NCBI GenBank assembly: GCA_037176845.1
Contig: JAYKXP010000080.1
Location: 62,001-126,000 of the forward strand
Origin: Paramarasmius palmivorus
Taxonomy: Eukaryota; Basidiomycota; Agaricomycetes; Agaricales; Marasmiaceae
Length of the DNA stretch: 64,000 nt
Reading direction: 5' to 3'
A model generated the notes under the pieces. It saw only the letters and a list, made by a program, of their open reading frames with translations. It did no database searches and had not been told where the DNA came from. Positions 9,983-22,446 of this stretch are shown here, in pieces; the first letter of the stretch is position 1, and the number at the start of each line of letters is the position of its first letter. The translations under genes were made by a program, and so were the position numbers.

Positions 9983-12900
9983 ATGACGGAGGTAGATGAT
10001 GATGATGCATCACAGAGCAGCTTACCCAGTAGCGGGCCCGTGTATTGAGTATTGTTGATCGTATTGAGACTCAAGGCTATCATTTCGCCGCTTCCATATT
10101 AACTCGCATCTTCGCTCTCAACTGCGACCTTGTCTCCTTTCGCAGTGGGCTCAACCAACTCAAGGCGCCAGTAGAGTTTTCTCTCACCTGGCAAGACGAT
10201 GAAGCGGAAGGGATTTGGTCAACCTTCCTTGCCGACGCTATTCTTTCGTGCTACAGATGGTGTTCTTACCATACCCGGATACACGTTCGGAAAGGTACGC
10301 CTTACCTCAGGCAAATACTTGTGCATGCTCAGTTTTTTCTCTAGGCCGTTCCTTGGAGGGATACTGGTAGCTTGACTTTGTTGGCGGAAGGTAGCAGTTT
10401 AAAGGATAGTTCGAGTGTTCTGGCAAAGATAGCGCCAGCTCATTCCAATGCTTCGATGTGTTTAGAAAGGGAGGCTCACCTGTACGTGTCAAATCCTTCA
10501 CCGTCGGCTCTGTTTGCCTATCGTTTTCAACCATATAGCCTTGGGCGTCTCACCGAATCGACGGAAAAGTACAATCCAGCTCTCAGGATGGTCGAGCTGA
10601 TCAATATACCCCGAGATTATGGAGATGTAGTCGTTCTGCTTCTTGTTCACCCTGGATTGAACCTGCTTGGACGCTACCTCCCGCCATCGAAAGTGAACGA
10701 CTTACTACTAGCAGACGTCTCCCGAACACGGCCCCTAACCTCGCATGGGGATGTGTACATGATGGATGTTGATGAGGCAGATATTGCGGAAGAAATGGAA
10801 GCGTTCGATATTATGGATTTGGCTACGTTCCTCGAGTGCGTCGCCCGTTCGTGGCCTCTTATCACATTCACTTAATCAGCCCTTTAGGTTCGCTATACAA
10901 GCTACATTATGTTTAGAAATGATTCACAAGCACGTGTCCGTCCTTCACATCGAGAGTAGACTTGCTAACATAGGTTCTAGGGCTGGGATTGTTCACAGAG
11001 AAAGTGTGTACCTCAGTTTACCTCCGCGTTCTTTCAGTGACTTGACAGGCATCCATTATCAGTCCGGGCAAATGCCTTTCACTTGAACGCACACATTGGA
11101 ACCGTTCGTTTTGCCCATTTCGGCAACAGAGCTGTCTCGCTCGAAAATTATGGCTCTCCCTCCACGTTCGTCCTGCAAACGTACGAGGAAGTCCAGCTCC
11201 TTAAGGTCAAAGAAGCACTCTGCTACCTAGCACCAGAACAGACAGGCAGTATTGAGACTATGACTCAAGATCATCGGACAGATTTATATTCGCTTGGGAT
11301 TCTATTTTGGACCCTATTAGTTGGACGAGGGCAGATGCCGTTTGAAGGAGGGGCTCTCGAGCTTCTTCATTCGATCGTTCAGAAAAGACCCATGCCCGTT
11401 CATGAAGTGCGCCGCGACGTCCCGCAAGTTCTAGCCAACATTGTTGACAAGGTGAGTCACAATGCTTCTCAGTATAATTCAGTAGATGACACAATCCTTC
11501 AGTTGCTGTCCAAACATCCGGACGCGCGATATCAAAGTGCTTATGGCCTCAAGGCTGATCTTTTAGAGTGCCAGCGTCGACTTCTAGCCACAGTAAGCTC
11601 TGTCACTGACGAGTCTGTCGAGGTACGTCAAATAGGCGTCTGTTCGCGGAAATTGCTTGCTCATCATGCAAACTGTGCAACGCAGCTTATTCCGCAATTC
11701 GAAATCGCACTCCACGATAGATTTATGGTATGAGGTTAGATGTGATGCTTTTCAATGCCTAAGGTTTAACGCAATATCAGGAATTCACATTACCTCTAGC
11801 TCTGGTATTATCATTTGCCTATGTTCGTAAAATTCCTCGCTTATACAAGATTGACAGTTTGGACGCGACAAGGAGCTGGAATTGATCAGGAATGTCAGTG
11901 AGTGCGGTTCATTAATGTTAATGTGACTTTTCTCGCTAAAGCAATCAAGTCCGCCATACGAATACAAGCTTCTCGAGGCACTTCACATCCTCAGAAGGAT
12001 ACGTTGCGATATCATCCACCGGAAGTCAGGACACTGGGACTGGAACTGCCGTGGGCGAAGATCGTACCGAGTCCGTATCTTCGCGGAGTGGCTCTCAGTC
12101 TGGTGATGTTGGCCGGAAAACATCCAGCTCCCCGAGCCAGGAACTGAGTCCTTTAACAATCAGTGTAAGTCCCTCAGTACAAACGAGTGACACCCTCAGA
12201 AGAGTTGCATTACGACCCCGGCCTAAAGTTGCTCGCTCACAAGTCATTGTCATTGTTGGTCCTCCGGGGTAAGAAATTTTTGTTCCCTGCACCACCGCAT
12301 TAATATTGGACCCGCAGTGTCGGGAAAAGCTCCATGATACTAGTCAATCAAGCAAAATGGCGATGTATGGGCAATTTCATACTCTTGTTTCCATGACTGA
12401 CATAAGCTCATGCAGCTCACGGACTCTGGGGGCAAGCCAAGTTCCAGAGCTCTGAATCGGCGCCTTTTGCAGCATTGGTAGGTGCTGGTTTTTGTCAGAG
12501 GTTGCAGTGCTAATGAATCACCTCCAGTTAAGCTGTCTCTCCTCTGTTCTCCGACAGTTAATGGTGTTTCAAATGGATGTCCACCGTTTCGTGTCCGCGC
12601 TGAAGGAAAAACTAGGCCCTCAAATACAGAACATTCCATTACTGTATCAAGGGACTCCTGAGCTCAGGGAGATCCTCGCCCTTTTTGATATTCATCTGGA
12701 TACCCCTCGTGAAGCGTTGACCACGCGAGAGCTACGCGCTCGCTTTCAAACCCTGGTCGAAAGCGTATTTTCGGTCATCGCTCATACCCGGCTATTCGCT
12801 CTATTTCTAGACGACCTTCATGAAGCAGACGAACAGTGAGTTCATTGGCCGTCTCCTCCGACGCTATTTAACGAAAACCTCGTAGAACCTTAGATGTTGT

Positions 12901-15900
12901 ATCGGCCCTCATAAATTCAAAGAGCCGTATGGTATGTATTCTGGCAATTTCACCTCTCGGCGATTCTCATTATCGCATGGAAATAGCTCATCTTTGTAAC
13001 CCTGCGTTCTGAAGACAAGTGGGTGCGGGCTGTATATGTGGCATCACGTACTAACAATCGTCCAGTGAGATTGTGGAACGGGTACGCTCAATGTTCGTGA
13101 ATCGGTCACGGCCAACGTGGATCAATGTTGAACCATTGTCGTATTCATCCATTCTTTCCCTTGTCTCCAAAACACTCCATCGGTCGAAAGATGACTCCAT
13201 GCCGCTGGCACGTTTTGTCTATCAAGCCTCCTCCGGCAACGCTTTTACTGCTCGGAGCATATTAACGACTCTTCACAGACAACACCACGTACGTTATAAG
13301 CTTGTCGTCCCTGGCTTCATAACCAGAATTCTTGTTCCAGATCACTTTCAGCTGGGAGCGCAACTACTGGGAGTGAGAATCTACTTTGTTTCCCTGTTTA
13401 GTTCGCTTGTCTTAGTGTGATACCCTAGATTTGACATATCGGCAGTGGAGTCGAGCATGGCTGATCAAAAGGCTCCAGATCCTACAGATGTCAGCTTCCT
13501 TATTGCCCAGTTTCGAGATTTTCCTGAGGAAGCTCGGAAGTATCTCCTGTGGGCCGCGTTCTTTGGGGAGACGTCAGTCATGGAATTTACGTGCGCGAAC
13601 GATAGTCTAACTTATCTATAGGTTTAAGGTGGCAGAGGTTTCACTGATGATGGATTGGGAAGATTCTAGCGGCAGCAGTGGCAGTGACGACGACGACAAT
13701 ATCATTTGGAATCTTCGCAAAGCACGAGAAAATGGTAGCAGCACTTCTCGCGACTCAATGCGTGGCCTACAAATGGCACTGGTTGAAGGATGGCTGGTGC
13801 AACGTGCCCGTGACATGTGTAGTTTTTCCCACGACAAGTATCGACAAGCGGTACAAGCGGAAGCGGGGAATCTGCCTAATGAAACGGTCGCAAAAATGTC
13901 TCTGCGGGTAGGTTCGTCGTTATGTCTGTATCTTCCGAGATATTAACCCCTTCGTAGATTATCCTAATGATGTTGCATGAGAGCCCCGTCGACGTCTATC
14001 GCATCGCAGAACACGCCAAAAGGTACTCTTCATCTTCAGTGTAGTCTACCATCTAATTCCCGTTAAGGTGTCTGCCCCTTTTACACGAGCATGCCAAACG
14101 GGAGGAACTCCTGGATGTTTTACTCGATGCTGGCGAGGCAGCCTGGGCAAGGGGAGCACATGAGGTGAGCGCGGCGTGACACCCCTAGTTAGGCTCGAAT
14201 GATGAACACACTGTGTCTAGCTGGCTGTGCGCTCTTTTGAAAGCGCACGCACGCTTTTACCGGAAAACCCGTGGATGCAAAAGCCTCATCGGACTTTCGA
14301 CTTATACTCTAAACTTGCATCGTGAGTTAGGCTGCTTACTATCTGTATGGAACTCTAAATATTTGAGAATCGCAGACTTTCTACCTGGCAAGGTGAGTCA
14401 GCCACAACTAGTCAAATAATTGCAGCTATTGAGAATCTATAGGTGATTTCTTGGCCTCGAATCAGTACATCCAACAATGCATGGACTACACCGACAAGGC
14501 TGAGGAAATCGCAAATCTATTACGGTCACGATCACAGAATCATTGGATGCGTAATGATTTCACTGGTGCCCTCGATGATACACTCTCCGCTTTGAAGCTC
14601 TTGAGCGTTGAAGTAAATCCTGCACCGACCCGCAGAGAGGCTGGAAGGATATTTGAGCGAGTGAAAAATGAAATTCTCGCAGTAGGATTTGACTCCTTCC
14701 TTTCAATCCCCGGGGCTACGGACACTCGTACAGAGCTTGCAGTCAGACTACTGAACGATGCTGGTGAAGAAAAGTGTCATTCTCATCTATCTACATGAAC
14801 TAATTCGAAGCTCTACTTCCTAGGAACGAATGCATATTGGAGCCCAAGCCCCACTGCTTTTGCTGATGTCATCGGCCTTACGGCAAGTTTTCGCCATGAC
14901 TCGTTTGCCGACTCTGCTCAACTCTTTTCCAGACCATTCAGCTTGCTTTGAGGTCCGTCTTGTCATTTCATCAGGAAATGGATCTTGATCGTCCTTCCAT
15001 AGGTCCGGAATTACCCCAGGTACAGCATTAGGTGTCTTTTGGGCTTTGGGAGGTGAGCGAATACTGGAAATATTATAACGCTGTATGTTAATCGACACTA
15101 GGTGCTGCCGAGAAAAGAGAACTCTACCGTTTTTCAACTGGACTAGGAAAGTTAGCGCTCCGCATAGCTGAACAACATGGTACGAATAGCGAAAAATGGT
15201 GAGGAATGGACGGCGCAGACTTTGCGTGGATGCTTATTTTTCTATTGGTAGTCGTGCAACCGTGTTATTCTGCGCTTTGGTCGCTCCATATGATAATGTA
15301 CACCTTCGGACAACTCTCCCGAAGCTAGAGGAGGCATTAAAGTATGGAAACAGCGCAGGAGATCGGTATGTCCCCAATAATTCCTTCGCTACAAGCCCGC
15401 TCATTTCTGTTAGCATCTATACTAGCTTTACCATTCTCCACATGATCTCCACCCGCTTATATGTTTGCGATCATCGTGCGTGCACATTCTGCCTGTTAGC
15501 ACAATAAACTCAATGTCCCACAGTGAACGAGCTTATAATAGCGGCTGAGGAGGTGAAACATAAACCAGTTATCCCATCTTGAACTAATACTCATTTTCAG
15601 GGTGTTAATGATGTTAAATTATGGTCCCCTGGCGACACTGTTGTCTTAGTAAAAGGTAAGGTCAACACAGACTTCTCTACACACGACTCTTAATTAAAAC
15701 CTGCAGGTACTCTCAATTGTGTGCGCGCCTTGGGCGGGTACACGATCGCAGCTTCTGCGGAGACTGCCTTCGACACCGACACCTTCAACGAAGCAGAGTA
15801 TCTAGGACAGATCCAAGCTACAAGTGGAAACTTGCCACTCGCCTTGAACTGGTTAGTTTACTCCATTGTGTTGCTCCTGCATTTATGTTCATTCACCTCT

Positions 15901-18900
15901 TCAGGTACAATTCTTTTAAAGTATGTAACGTTCTATTTGCTCGCGGTTCAGCCATTGAAGACCTCAGGTTGTTGGGCTGTATTGTTTGGGATACATAAGG
16001 GAGGCAGCCGCACTCGGCTTTCAAGTCTACGAGACGAGAGATAAGCATCCTAAGTACGTGATAGGCACCGATCTTCCTCGGTTACCTAACTTGCAATGAT
16101 GTTGCAGTCACAGGCATGTCCGGTATGGCCTTTTCTTTCACAGTTTAGCGATGCTTGCTTGTATTCGGCAAGGATACGTCGCCGGGCATGAACGAGATCG
16201 CTATTTGAAGCAAGTCAAATGTAATCAAGAATTTACAAACAAGTGAGTGGTGTGTCGTCTTGAGAGCTGATTGATGATCAACCTCCTTCAGATGGGTTTC
16301 TTCGAGCCCGGTTAACACTAGCACATGGATTGCTCTCGTCGTAAGGCTACGATCTGCGTAAGGGAATGAACATACGATGATTGATATCCAACAGGATGCT
16401 GAGTTGGCCTCAGTTCTCAACGACCCAGCCGCTTTTAAATTATACGATGTCGCGGTCCAGTACGTCGCGACCATCCCTTTACATTAAATTTCATTTCCGA
16501 TCATGTACAGGCTCGCTGTTAACAATGACTGGCTGATGGAAGAAGCATGGGGTCTCTATCTTGTCGGTGCTTCCTTACTATGTTCGTAGTATTCTGACTC
16601 TCCCATAGCAAGGCAGCCATTTCGTACGATGCGGAGTAGAGGGACTGGGAAGCGAACTCCAGCGGCGAGGTATATCCCGGCATTCACAGTGGGGTGCTCA
16701 AGGAATAGTGTAGGTAATAGTTTGATCATTTGGCCTCTGTATACTAACCAATAATCAGCAATCATTTAAACTCTGTATTGGGAAATGTTTCGCAACATAC
16801 GTTGAAGCGACCGGGCTTCCAATGCGACGTTGCTGTCCAGACAGAGAACATCCATATGGGAACATCCACGTACGATACTTCGAAAATGGACACAAGTGAC
16901 GACCAAGAAACCTCTTTGCGCGCGTCTCATCTGGCTGCAATCCTCAGGTGGAGCAAGGATATCTCAAGCGACATTAATCTTTCATCAGGTATGAATCGAT
17001 ATCATGTAAATCTATATTAATAATGTTTTGACCATTCAAAAATAGCCCTCCAGCGACTAACGGAGATAGCTACCGGTGAGAAGTGTTCTGCAACGATCTA
17101 ACATTTGTTTCTGACTGATTTTCCAGAAACCTCTGGTTCACAGAACACATGCGGTACGTGCTCCCACACCGCATCGGTACCTTCAATGACCTCCGTGCTC
17201 ATCACCCACTGCAGTTGTTATTGCTCGGGAGGCGGGTGACTATTCAGTCTCTACCAGTATGATCCCACCGGACCCGTGTCAGGTTTTCGAGTGCGCCTTT
17301 TGTCTGATTTTGTGTATAAACGAACTGAGATCTGACAGAAATCCTAAATCGATACGGAGCATCAATGATCCCCTGCAAAGGGCCATTATACAACACAGTA
17401 AGCTTGACGCGATTAAACTCACGCCTATCCGACTTACATTGTATTAGCGCTGAACTCCAAAGAGCAAATATTCTATGACGACGCCTCTGTGGATCACCGG
17501 TTCTCCTCTGAGGCCACGCAGTCACCGCATCGAGCTGTGATCTGTCTCCCAATATTCAGCAATCGCGGACAGACTTTCGGTGCCGTTTACGTTGCATCCA
17601 GATACGCCTTCTCGAGGAACATTGTGACCATTCTGACGTTACTATGTCAACAAGCTAGTATCAGCATATCTAACGCTCTTCTCTTCCGTTCGGTCCAAGC
17701 GGGCACCAGAGAAAACCTCAAGATGATCTCAGTCCAGCGTGACGCCTTAGAGGCCGCGCGAAAGAGCCGAGAGGACGCCGTAAAGGCGACTAAGGTAGCT
17801 GCGTTGTCGCGACACTGTTGCAATAAAGCTATTAACAAGAGACATAGATCAAGAGTAACTTCCTAGCTTCAATGAGTCATGAACTGAGGACACCATTTAG
17901 GTATGCTCAATCCTACATCCAATGAGACGGCCTGATACATTGTCTGTAGTTCATTTTATGGTCTTCTGGATCTACTGAGCGGTACCGAACTCAACCCAGG
18001 ACAAACCGAGATAGGTCCGTTATCATTACCCTCGACAGCACTTCTGGCCTACTGACTCCATGGCAGTCCAAACAGCAAAACAGTCGTGCGAACTATTACT
18101 GAAGGCTAGTCATGAAGGAACACTCGTAGATTGGTACTGAGCATCCAAACAGATCATTGACTCAATCTTGGATTATAGCAAGCTCGAAGCTTCAGGCATG
18201 TGGAAACCTATTAATGCTGGCGTCATGATACTCAAATACACAATAGCTGTTAAACTAGAGCCAAGCGGATTTCTTGTCGAGGTGAGTGTGCCACGAGCCC
18301 TTATACCGAGTTGAGCGAGCCAGACTACACAGAATATCATCGCGGTACGTCGTATCAGCTAATCCATCATCCGAGTCCCTAATCCAGGCAAAGGATTGCA
18401 TGGAGCTCTTACTTCCAATGGCTGCCAAAAAGTTGGACTTATCGTTCAACATAGAACCCAACGTTCCTGCTTGTACGTGTGTGCCTCTCACCTGCTTGAC
18501 GATACTCAATAAACGCACTAGGGGTTTTCGCTGATTATCCTCGGATTCGTCAAGGTGTGTTCTGTATCCCCGAATGTCTCGGCGAGTTCAACCACCGATG
18601 CCCCATTAGTCTTGATGAACCTTATTGGCAATGCGGTCAAATTCACCGCGACAGGCTCAGTAACCGTAGGCTGCTCGCTAGACGACTACCATGGCTCTGA
18701 CCCAGATGAGGTTAACCTCAAGTTTGTCATACAGTAAGTTTATGCGTTCTCTCAGATGCGCCGATCGAGCCTGAAGCAAAACAGGGACACCGGAATAGGG
18801 CTTGCACCTCACGAGGTGGAGCTACTCTTTGTTCCTTTCCAACAAGCCGATAGCTCCTCCACTCGTCGATTTGGTGGTACAGGGCTTGGACTATCTATCT

Positions 18901-20252
18901 CAAGACAGCTGGTCAAATTGATGAATGGCGTGATCGCAGTCGAGTCAGAGCTTCATGTTGGCTCAAAGTTTTGGTTCACCATCCCAGTGAAGATTTTCAC
19001 ATCAGAAGAATCGCACAAGGTAGTTCATAGAGTACAATCGCAAGCAAGACATTACTGACGATCTTGCAGTATGCACAGGATATAGAGAACTTGCTCTTTG
19101 TTCTGAAACGCCTGCCTCGTCCTCTGCATATCCTAGTCTGCTCATCGTCTCCGGTAACGCTCACATTGTTTGGCCACATGTTCAGTGGATTCTCTGTGCA
19201 CCTAAGTTCTAAGATAGAAGAGGCTAAAATCCTGATACAATCGCTGACCAACCCTGCTTTTCCGTTGGACTTCGTCATTTTGGACGATCAGTCGGAAGAC
19301 GTTGCGGACGAATTAGCCAAGTTCTTGCAATCTTTGAACATGCCTACTCTCCTCGACACCAAGGTCGTTCATCTCTACACGCCCACGACCAAATTGTCAG
19401 GCAGAGCCATATTTGGAACTAGCACTGCCGGAGTGGTGAAGATGACAAAGCCACCTCGCAAAACCAAAGTGCTTCAAACCCTGGCTCGTTTGAAGAACTT
19501 GCCCTTCACGCCAACCGCCGCCACTTCCACCGATGTTGTCAGAGCGATGGACGAATTCGCAGCCGCGCAGAGAACATTGTTCGGAAACGTTCTCATCGCT
19601 GAAGGTATGTCGGTCGAACCTTGATTCATTGTTGCAATCTCCAATAAAGCATCATAGATAACCCTATCGCTCAGAACTTGTTAATCAAGCAACTTGAACG
19701 ATATCAATTGAACGTTGTCGCCACCAGTAACGGAAATGAAGCTTTAGAACGTGCGTCGGTTGTTGCTCTCTTTATATCTCTTCTGCTTACGCGACATCAG
19801 AATGGGAGGCCCATGAACCTGGCTACTTTAGTGTAGCACTCTTCGACCACCGTAAGCATTGCTGTCACGATCTCGTCTAGGTAGCATCCTAATCTTTTCT
19901 AGACATGCCGATATGTGACGGAGTCGAAGCTGCGAAACGATTACGAGCCATGGAGAAAAAACGAAAAGTTGAGATTATGCTACCAAGTATACCGTGATGA
20001 GCTTTCGATATGCCGCCTTTTGCTGATCGTACCTTTATCCAGTCGTTGCTCTTAGTGCAGATTGTCAGGAATCGACAAAACAACTGTGCTTGAGCGCCGG
20101 AATGAACGCTTTCTTTAGCAAGCCACTGAAGAAAAGTAGGTCATTCTGCTAGATCCACCCCGCCCGAACCTACTCTTACCCTTTCTGTTTCTGTTTCTAT
20201 AGATGATCTTGCATCGCTGCTCTCTATGTTTGGTCAACCTCCTCGCATATAG
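9983..20252 (+). CDS. hybrid histidine kinase with kinase-like and AAA domains (group X/CHK1-Mak2 type)
   Basis: A gene of about 10 kb with more than 30 small introns. Order: a Ser/Thr-kinase-like domain (about 10256-11600; [32 protein letters not shown]), an AAA-type ATPase (Walker A GPPGVGKSS split by an intron at about 12268-12319, Walker B-like [10 protein letters not shown]), a long helical middle part, GAF (about 17080-17700), a coiled linker, HisKA with [12 protein letters not shown] (phosphoacceptor His codon 17878-17880), HATPase ([23 protein letters not shown]), and a C-terminal receiver ([10 protein letters not shown], acceptor Asp codon 19845-19847 in FDHHMP, Lys in FFSKPLK). This is the plan of fungal group X sensors, which feed the HOG/stress phosphorelay. 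The first domain has HRE and HFG in place of HRD and DFG. The start is unsure: ATG 9983 ([15 protein letters not shown]) needs an intron before the frame at about 10175-10256; ATG 10199 is the alternative. Confidence 0.9.
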
Positions 20253-20725
20253 TCCCCTCTTCCCTGTTCTTCTCTCACGCGCTTTCCACTGCTATCATAC
20301 ACGTATTCGTTCCTTGCTTGCATTTATTGTAATCTAATTATGTTCTGTTCATGGGATATCAGGGATTGTACAGGGATACTGATGTAGCATCAATCTTGGA
20401 TCCGGACTTGTTTCGGCGGATGTACCTAACTACGACCATAATATATAGATTTACTCTTCCGAGCAAAGGCCCGAGTGGCTTCAGTGTTGCCCTATCGTTC
20501 TATTCTTCAAAGTCTGGCCTATCGACTCAACCGCGATTGCCAAATTACAGAGATATTATTGTTCTACACGAGATGAACGCCGGTTATAGTACTACTTTGA
20601 ACGGAAGGATATTTGTTGCTTCCACCAATACAGAAGGAAAAGGAAATTTGTAAAGCGATGCAAGTAGGAAGACAGCATGTACAAAAAGTAACAAAAAAGA
20701 ACGGTACAACAAGAAGTTACAAAAC
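20253..20725. other. intergenic between convergent genes
   Basis: 3' flanks of the histidine kinase (+) and the CDK (-). Nothing coding was recognised; short open frames here have no motif. Confidence 0.5.
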
Positions 20726-22216
20726 CTATCTCGGCTGATTGTGCCCAAACGGAGCTGTAAAATGCATTCCCCCGAAGGCACCCAAGGCCGCTGCTTGTTG
20801 TTGTTGCGCAGCGGCTTGTTGTTGAAGTTGCTGCACCGTAGCGGGGCCAGGTATGAACGGTGGAGGAGGCTGTGTCTGTCGGGAGTAGGCAGTTTGTTGA
20901 TGCTGTTGGTGCTGCTGGTGTTGTTGTTGAGGTGGCGGATGGCCGTGTGGATGAGGGAAATTGAATGATGGAGGAGGCATCGATCCAGGACTGGAATTGA
21001 TGCCAAAAGGTTGGTTGCTAGTGGTGGTGAAGTATGGGTGTCCAAGTGCTTCCGCGGCGGACATACGCTCCGCGGGGTCGAACTTGAGTAAACGCTCAAG
21101 TAGGTCAATGGCTATGGAATGGTATTGACTCAATTGGATGATGACAAGGTATAGCGGGAAGTGTACTTACCGAGAGGGGAAGCCTTCGGTAGAACTTGAC
21201 GGAAATCCATTTTTGGGTATCTTGAGAAGGTCTTGTTTTGAATTTCGGGCTACGGCATTTCGTCAGCGTGGCGATAGAATGGAGGTATTAATACGGGCGC
21301 ACGTTGTCCTTGAAAATGCTTTTGAACTGTGCTTCTGTGGGGGTACCAATAATTCGCATAATGTGCAGCAACTGGTCCTGGTTGTCTTTGCCACGGAAGA
21401 GAGGAACGCCCGATATCATTTCGGCAAAGATACAGCCACAGGACCAAACGTCGATTGAGGTGCTGTATGTTCGAGAGCCAAGCAATACGTCCGGAGCACG
21501 ATACCAGAGAGTGACGACCTGATAATGCATGAGTAAGTTGATCATCGGTATGGCCAGAGGTGGTAGCGCACCTCATTGGAGAATGTGTTGACTGGCACCC
21601 CAAATGCCCTCGCCAAACCAAAGTCCCCAAGCTTCAGTTCACCCTTCCGGTTGATTAGCAAATTCTGAGGCTTGAGATCTCGGTGAAGAACTTGGTTTTC
21701 ATGGCAAAACGCTGTACCCTTGAGCAATTGGAACATGAAACTGCGGACGGTATTGGGGTCCAGGGCACCACGCTCTCCGTGTTGATCCATGTACTTCTTC
21801 AAATCTTGCTCGCAATACTCGAAGATCAGCACCAATTTCGTCTCGGTATGGATGACATCGTAAAGCCGAACGATGTTGACGTGCTTTAGCTCCTTCATGA
21901 GCGATATCTCCCGGATGGCAGTTGATGGTGTCCCTTCTTCTGCATCGAGATGAATCTCCTTGAGGGCTACGACCTCGTTCGTGGTCCTCGATCGTCCCTA
22001 TCGTGAAGAGTTAGTTCTGTGGCCAATCTGTGGGCTAGATGGGAACGCACCTTGTAGACGGTCGCATAGGTACCTTCACCTACAAGATGAAATACTCAGA
22101 AAATGTTGAGCGAGGAGAGACCATCAATTTCTAACCTAGTTTTTCAAGCTGAGATGTCCGGTATTAGCATCGAGTCACTCATACGAAAGTACCCGACATA
22201 CCTGAATGTAATTCAT
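20726..22216 (-). CDS. PHO85: Pho85-type cyclin-dependent kinase
   Basis: A short first exon on the minus strand, 22216-22202, encodes MNYIQ. It is followed by small exons giving [14 protein letters not shown], the PSTAIRE helix ([14 protein letters not shown]), the catalytic [10 protein letters not shown], the DFG in [12 protein letters not shown], and [20 protein letters not shown] of the CDK fold. All key catalytic residues are present. PSTAIRE together with [17 protein letters not shown] and the overall sequence place it with Pho85/CDK5 rather than Cdc28/CDK1. After the kinase domain comes an extension of about 100 residues rich in Gln, His and Pro ([32 protein letters not shown]), absent from the 305-residue yeast enzyme. 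In known fungi the kinase works with Pcl-type cyclins in phosphate, glycogen and cell-cycle control. Its start is 230 bases from the divergent UTP5 start. Confidence 0.92.
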
Positions 22217-22370
22217 GGCGAAGAAGAGAAAGAGAAGGAGAAATAGAGTACGCTCGTAAACTTGATTCGTGAAATATATAGAGCGGAGCTGTGGCGGGGT
22301 GATGGTGGTAAGGAAACAAGAAGTGAAGAGGCCTAGTATAATTACGGGTCCGCGGGACAGCCTCTCAGTG

Positions 22371-22387
22371 GATAGATAGATAGATAT
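22371..22387. repeat. short GATA microsatellite
   Basis: Four tandem GATA units (ggatagatagatagata) lie in the 230-base spacer between the divergent PHO85 and UTP5 genes. Such runs are variable and could also act as GATA-factor sites; no function is shown. Confidence 0.6.
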
Positions 22388-22446
22388 ACGGCCAATCGTG
22401 GGAGTATCAAAAATTTTGAAGCAATCTGCCTTTCCTGTTTTCCTCC

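Noticed and set aside
20741..20968. Plus-strand Leu/Arg-rich frame
   Set aside because: It is antisense to the poly-Gln tail of the Pho85-type kinase.
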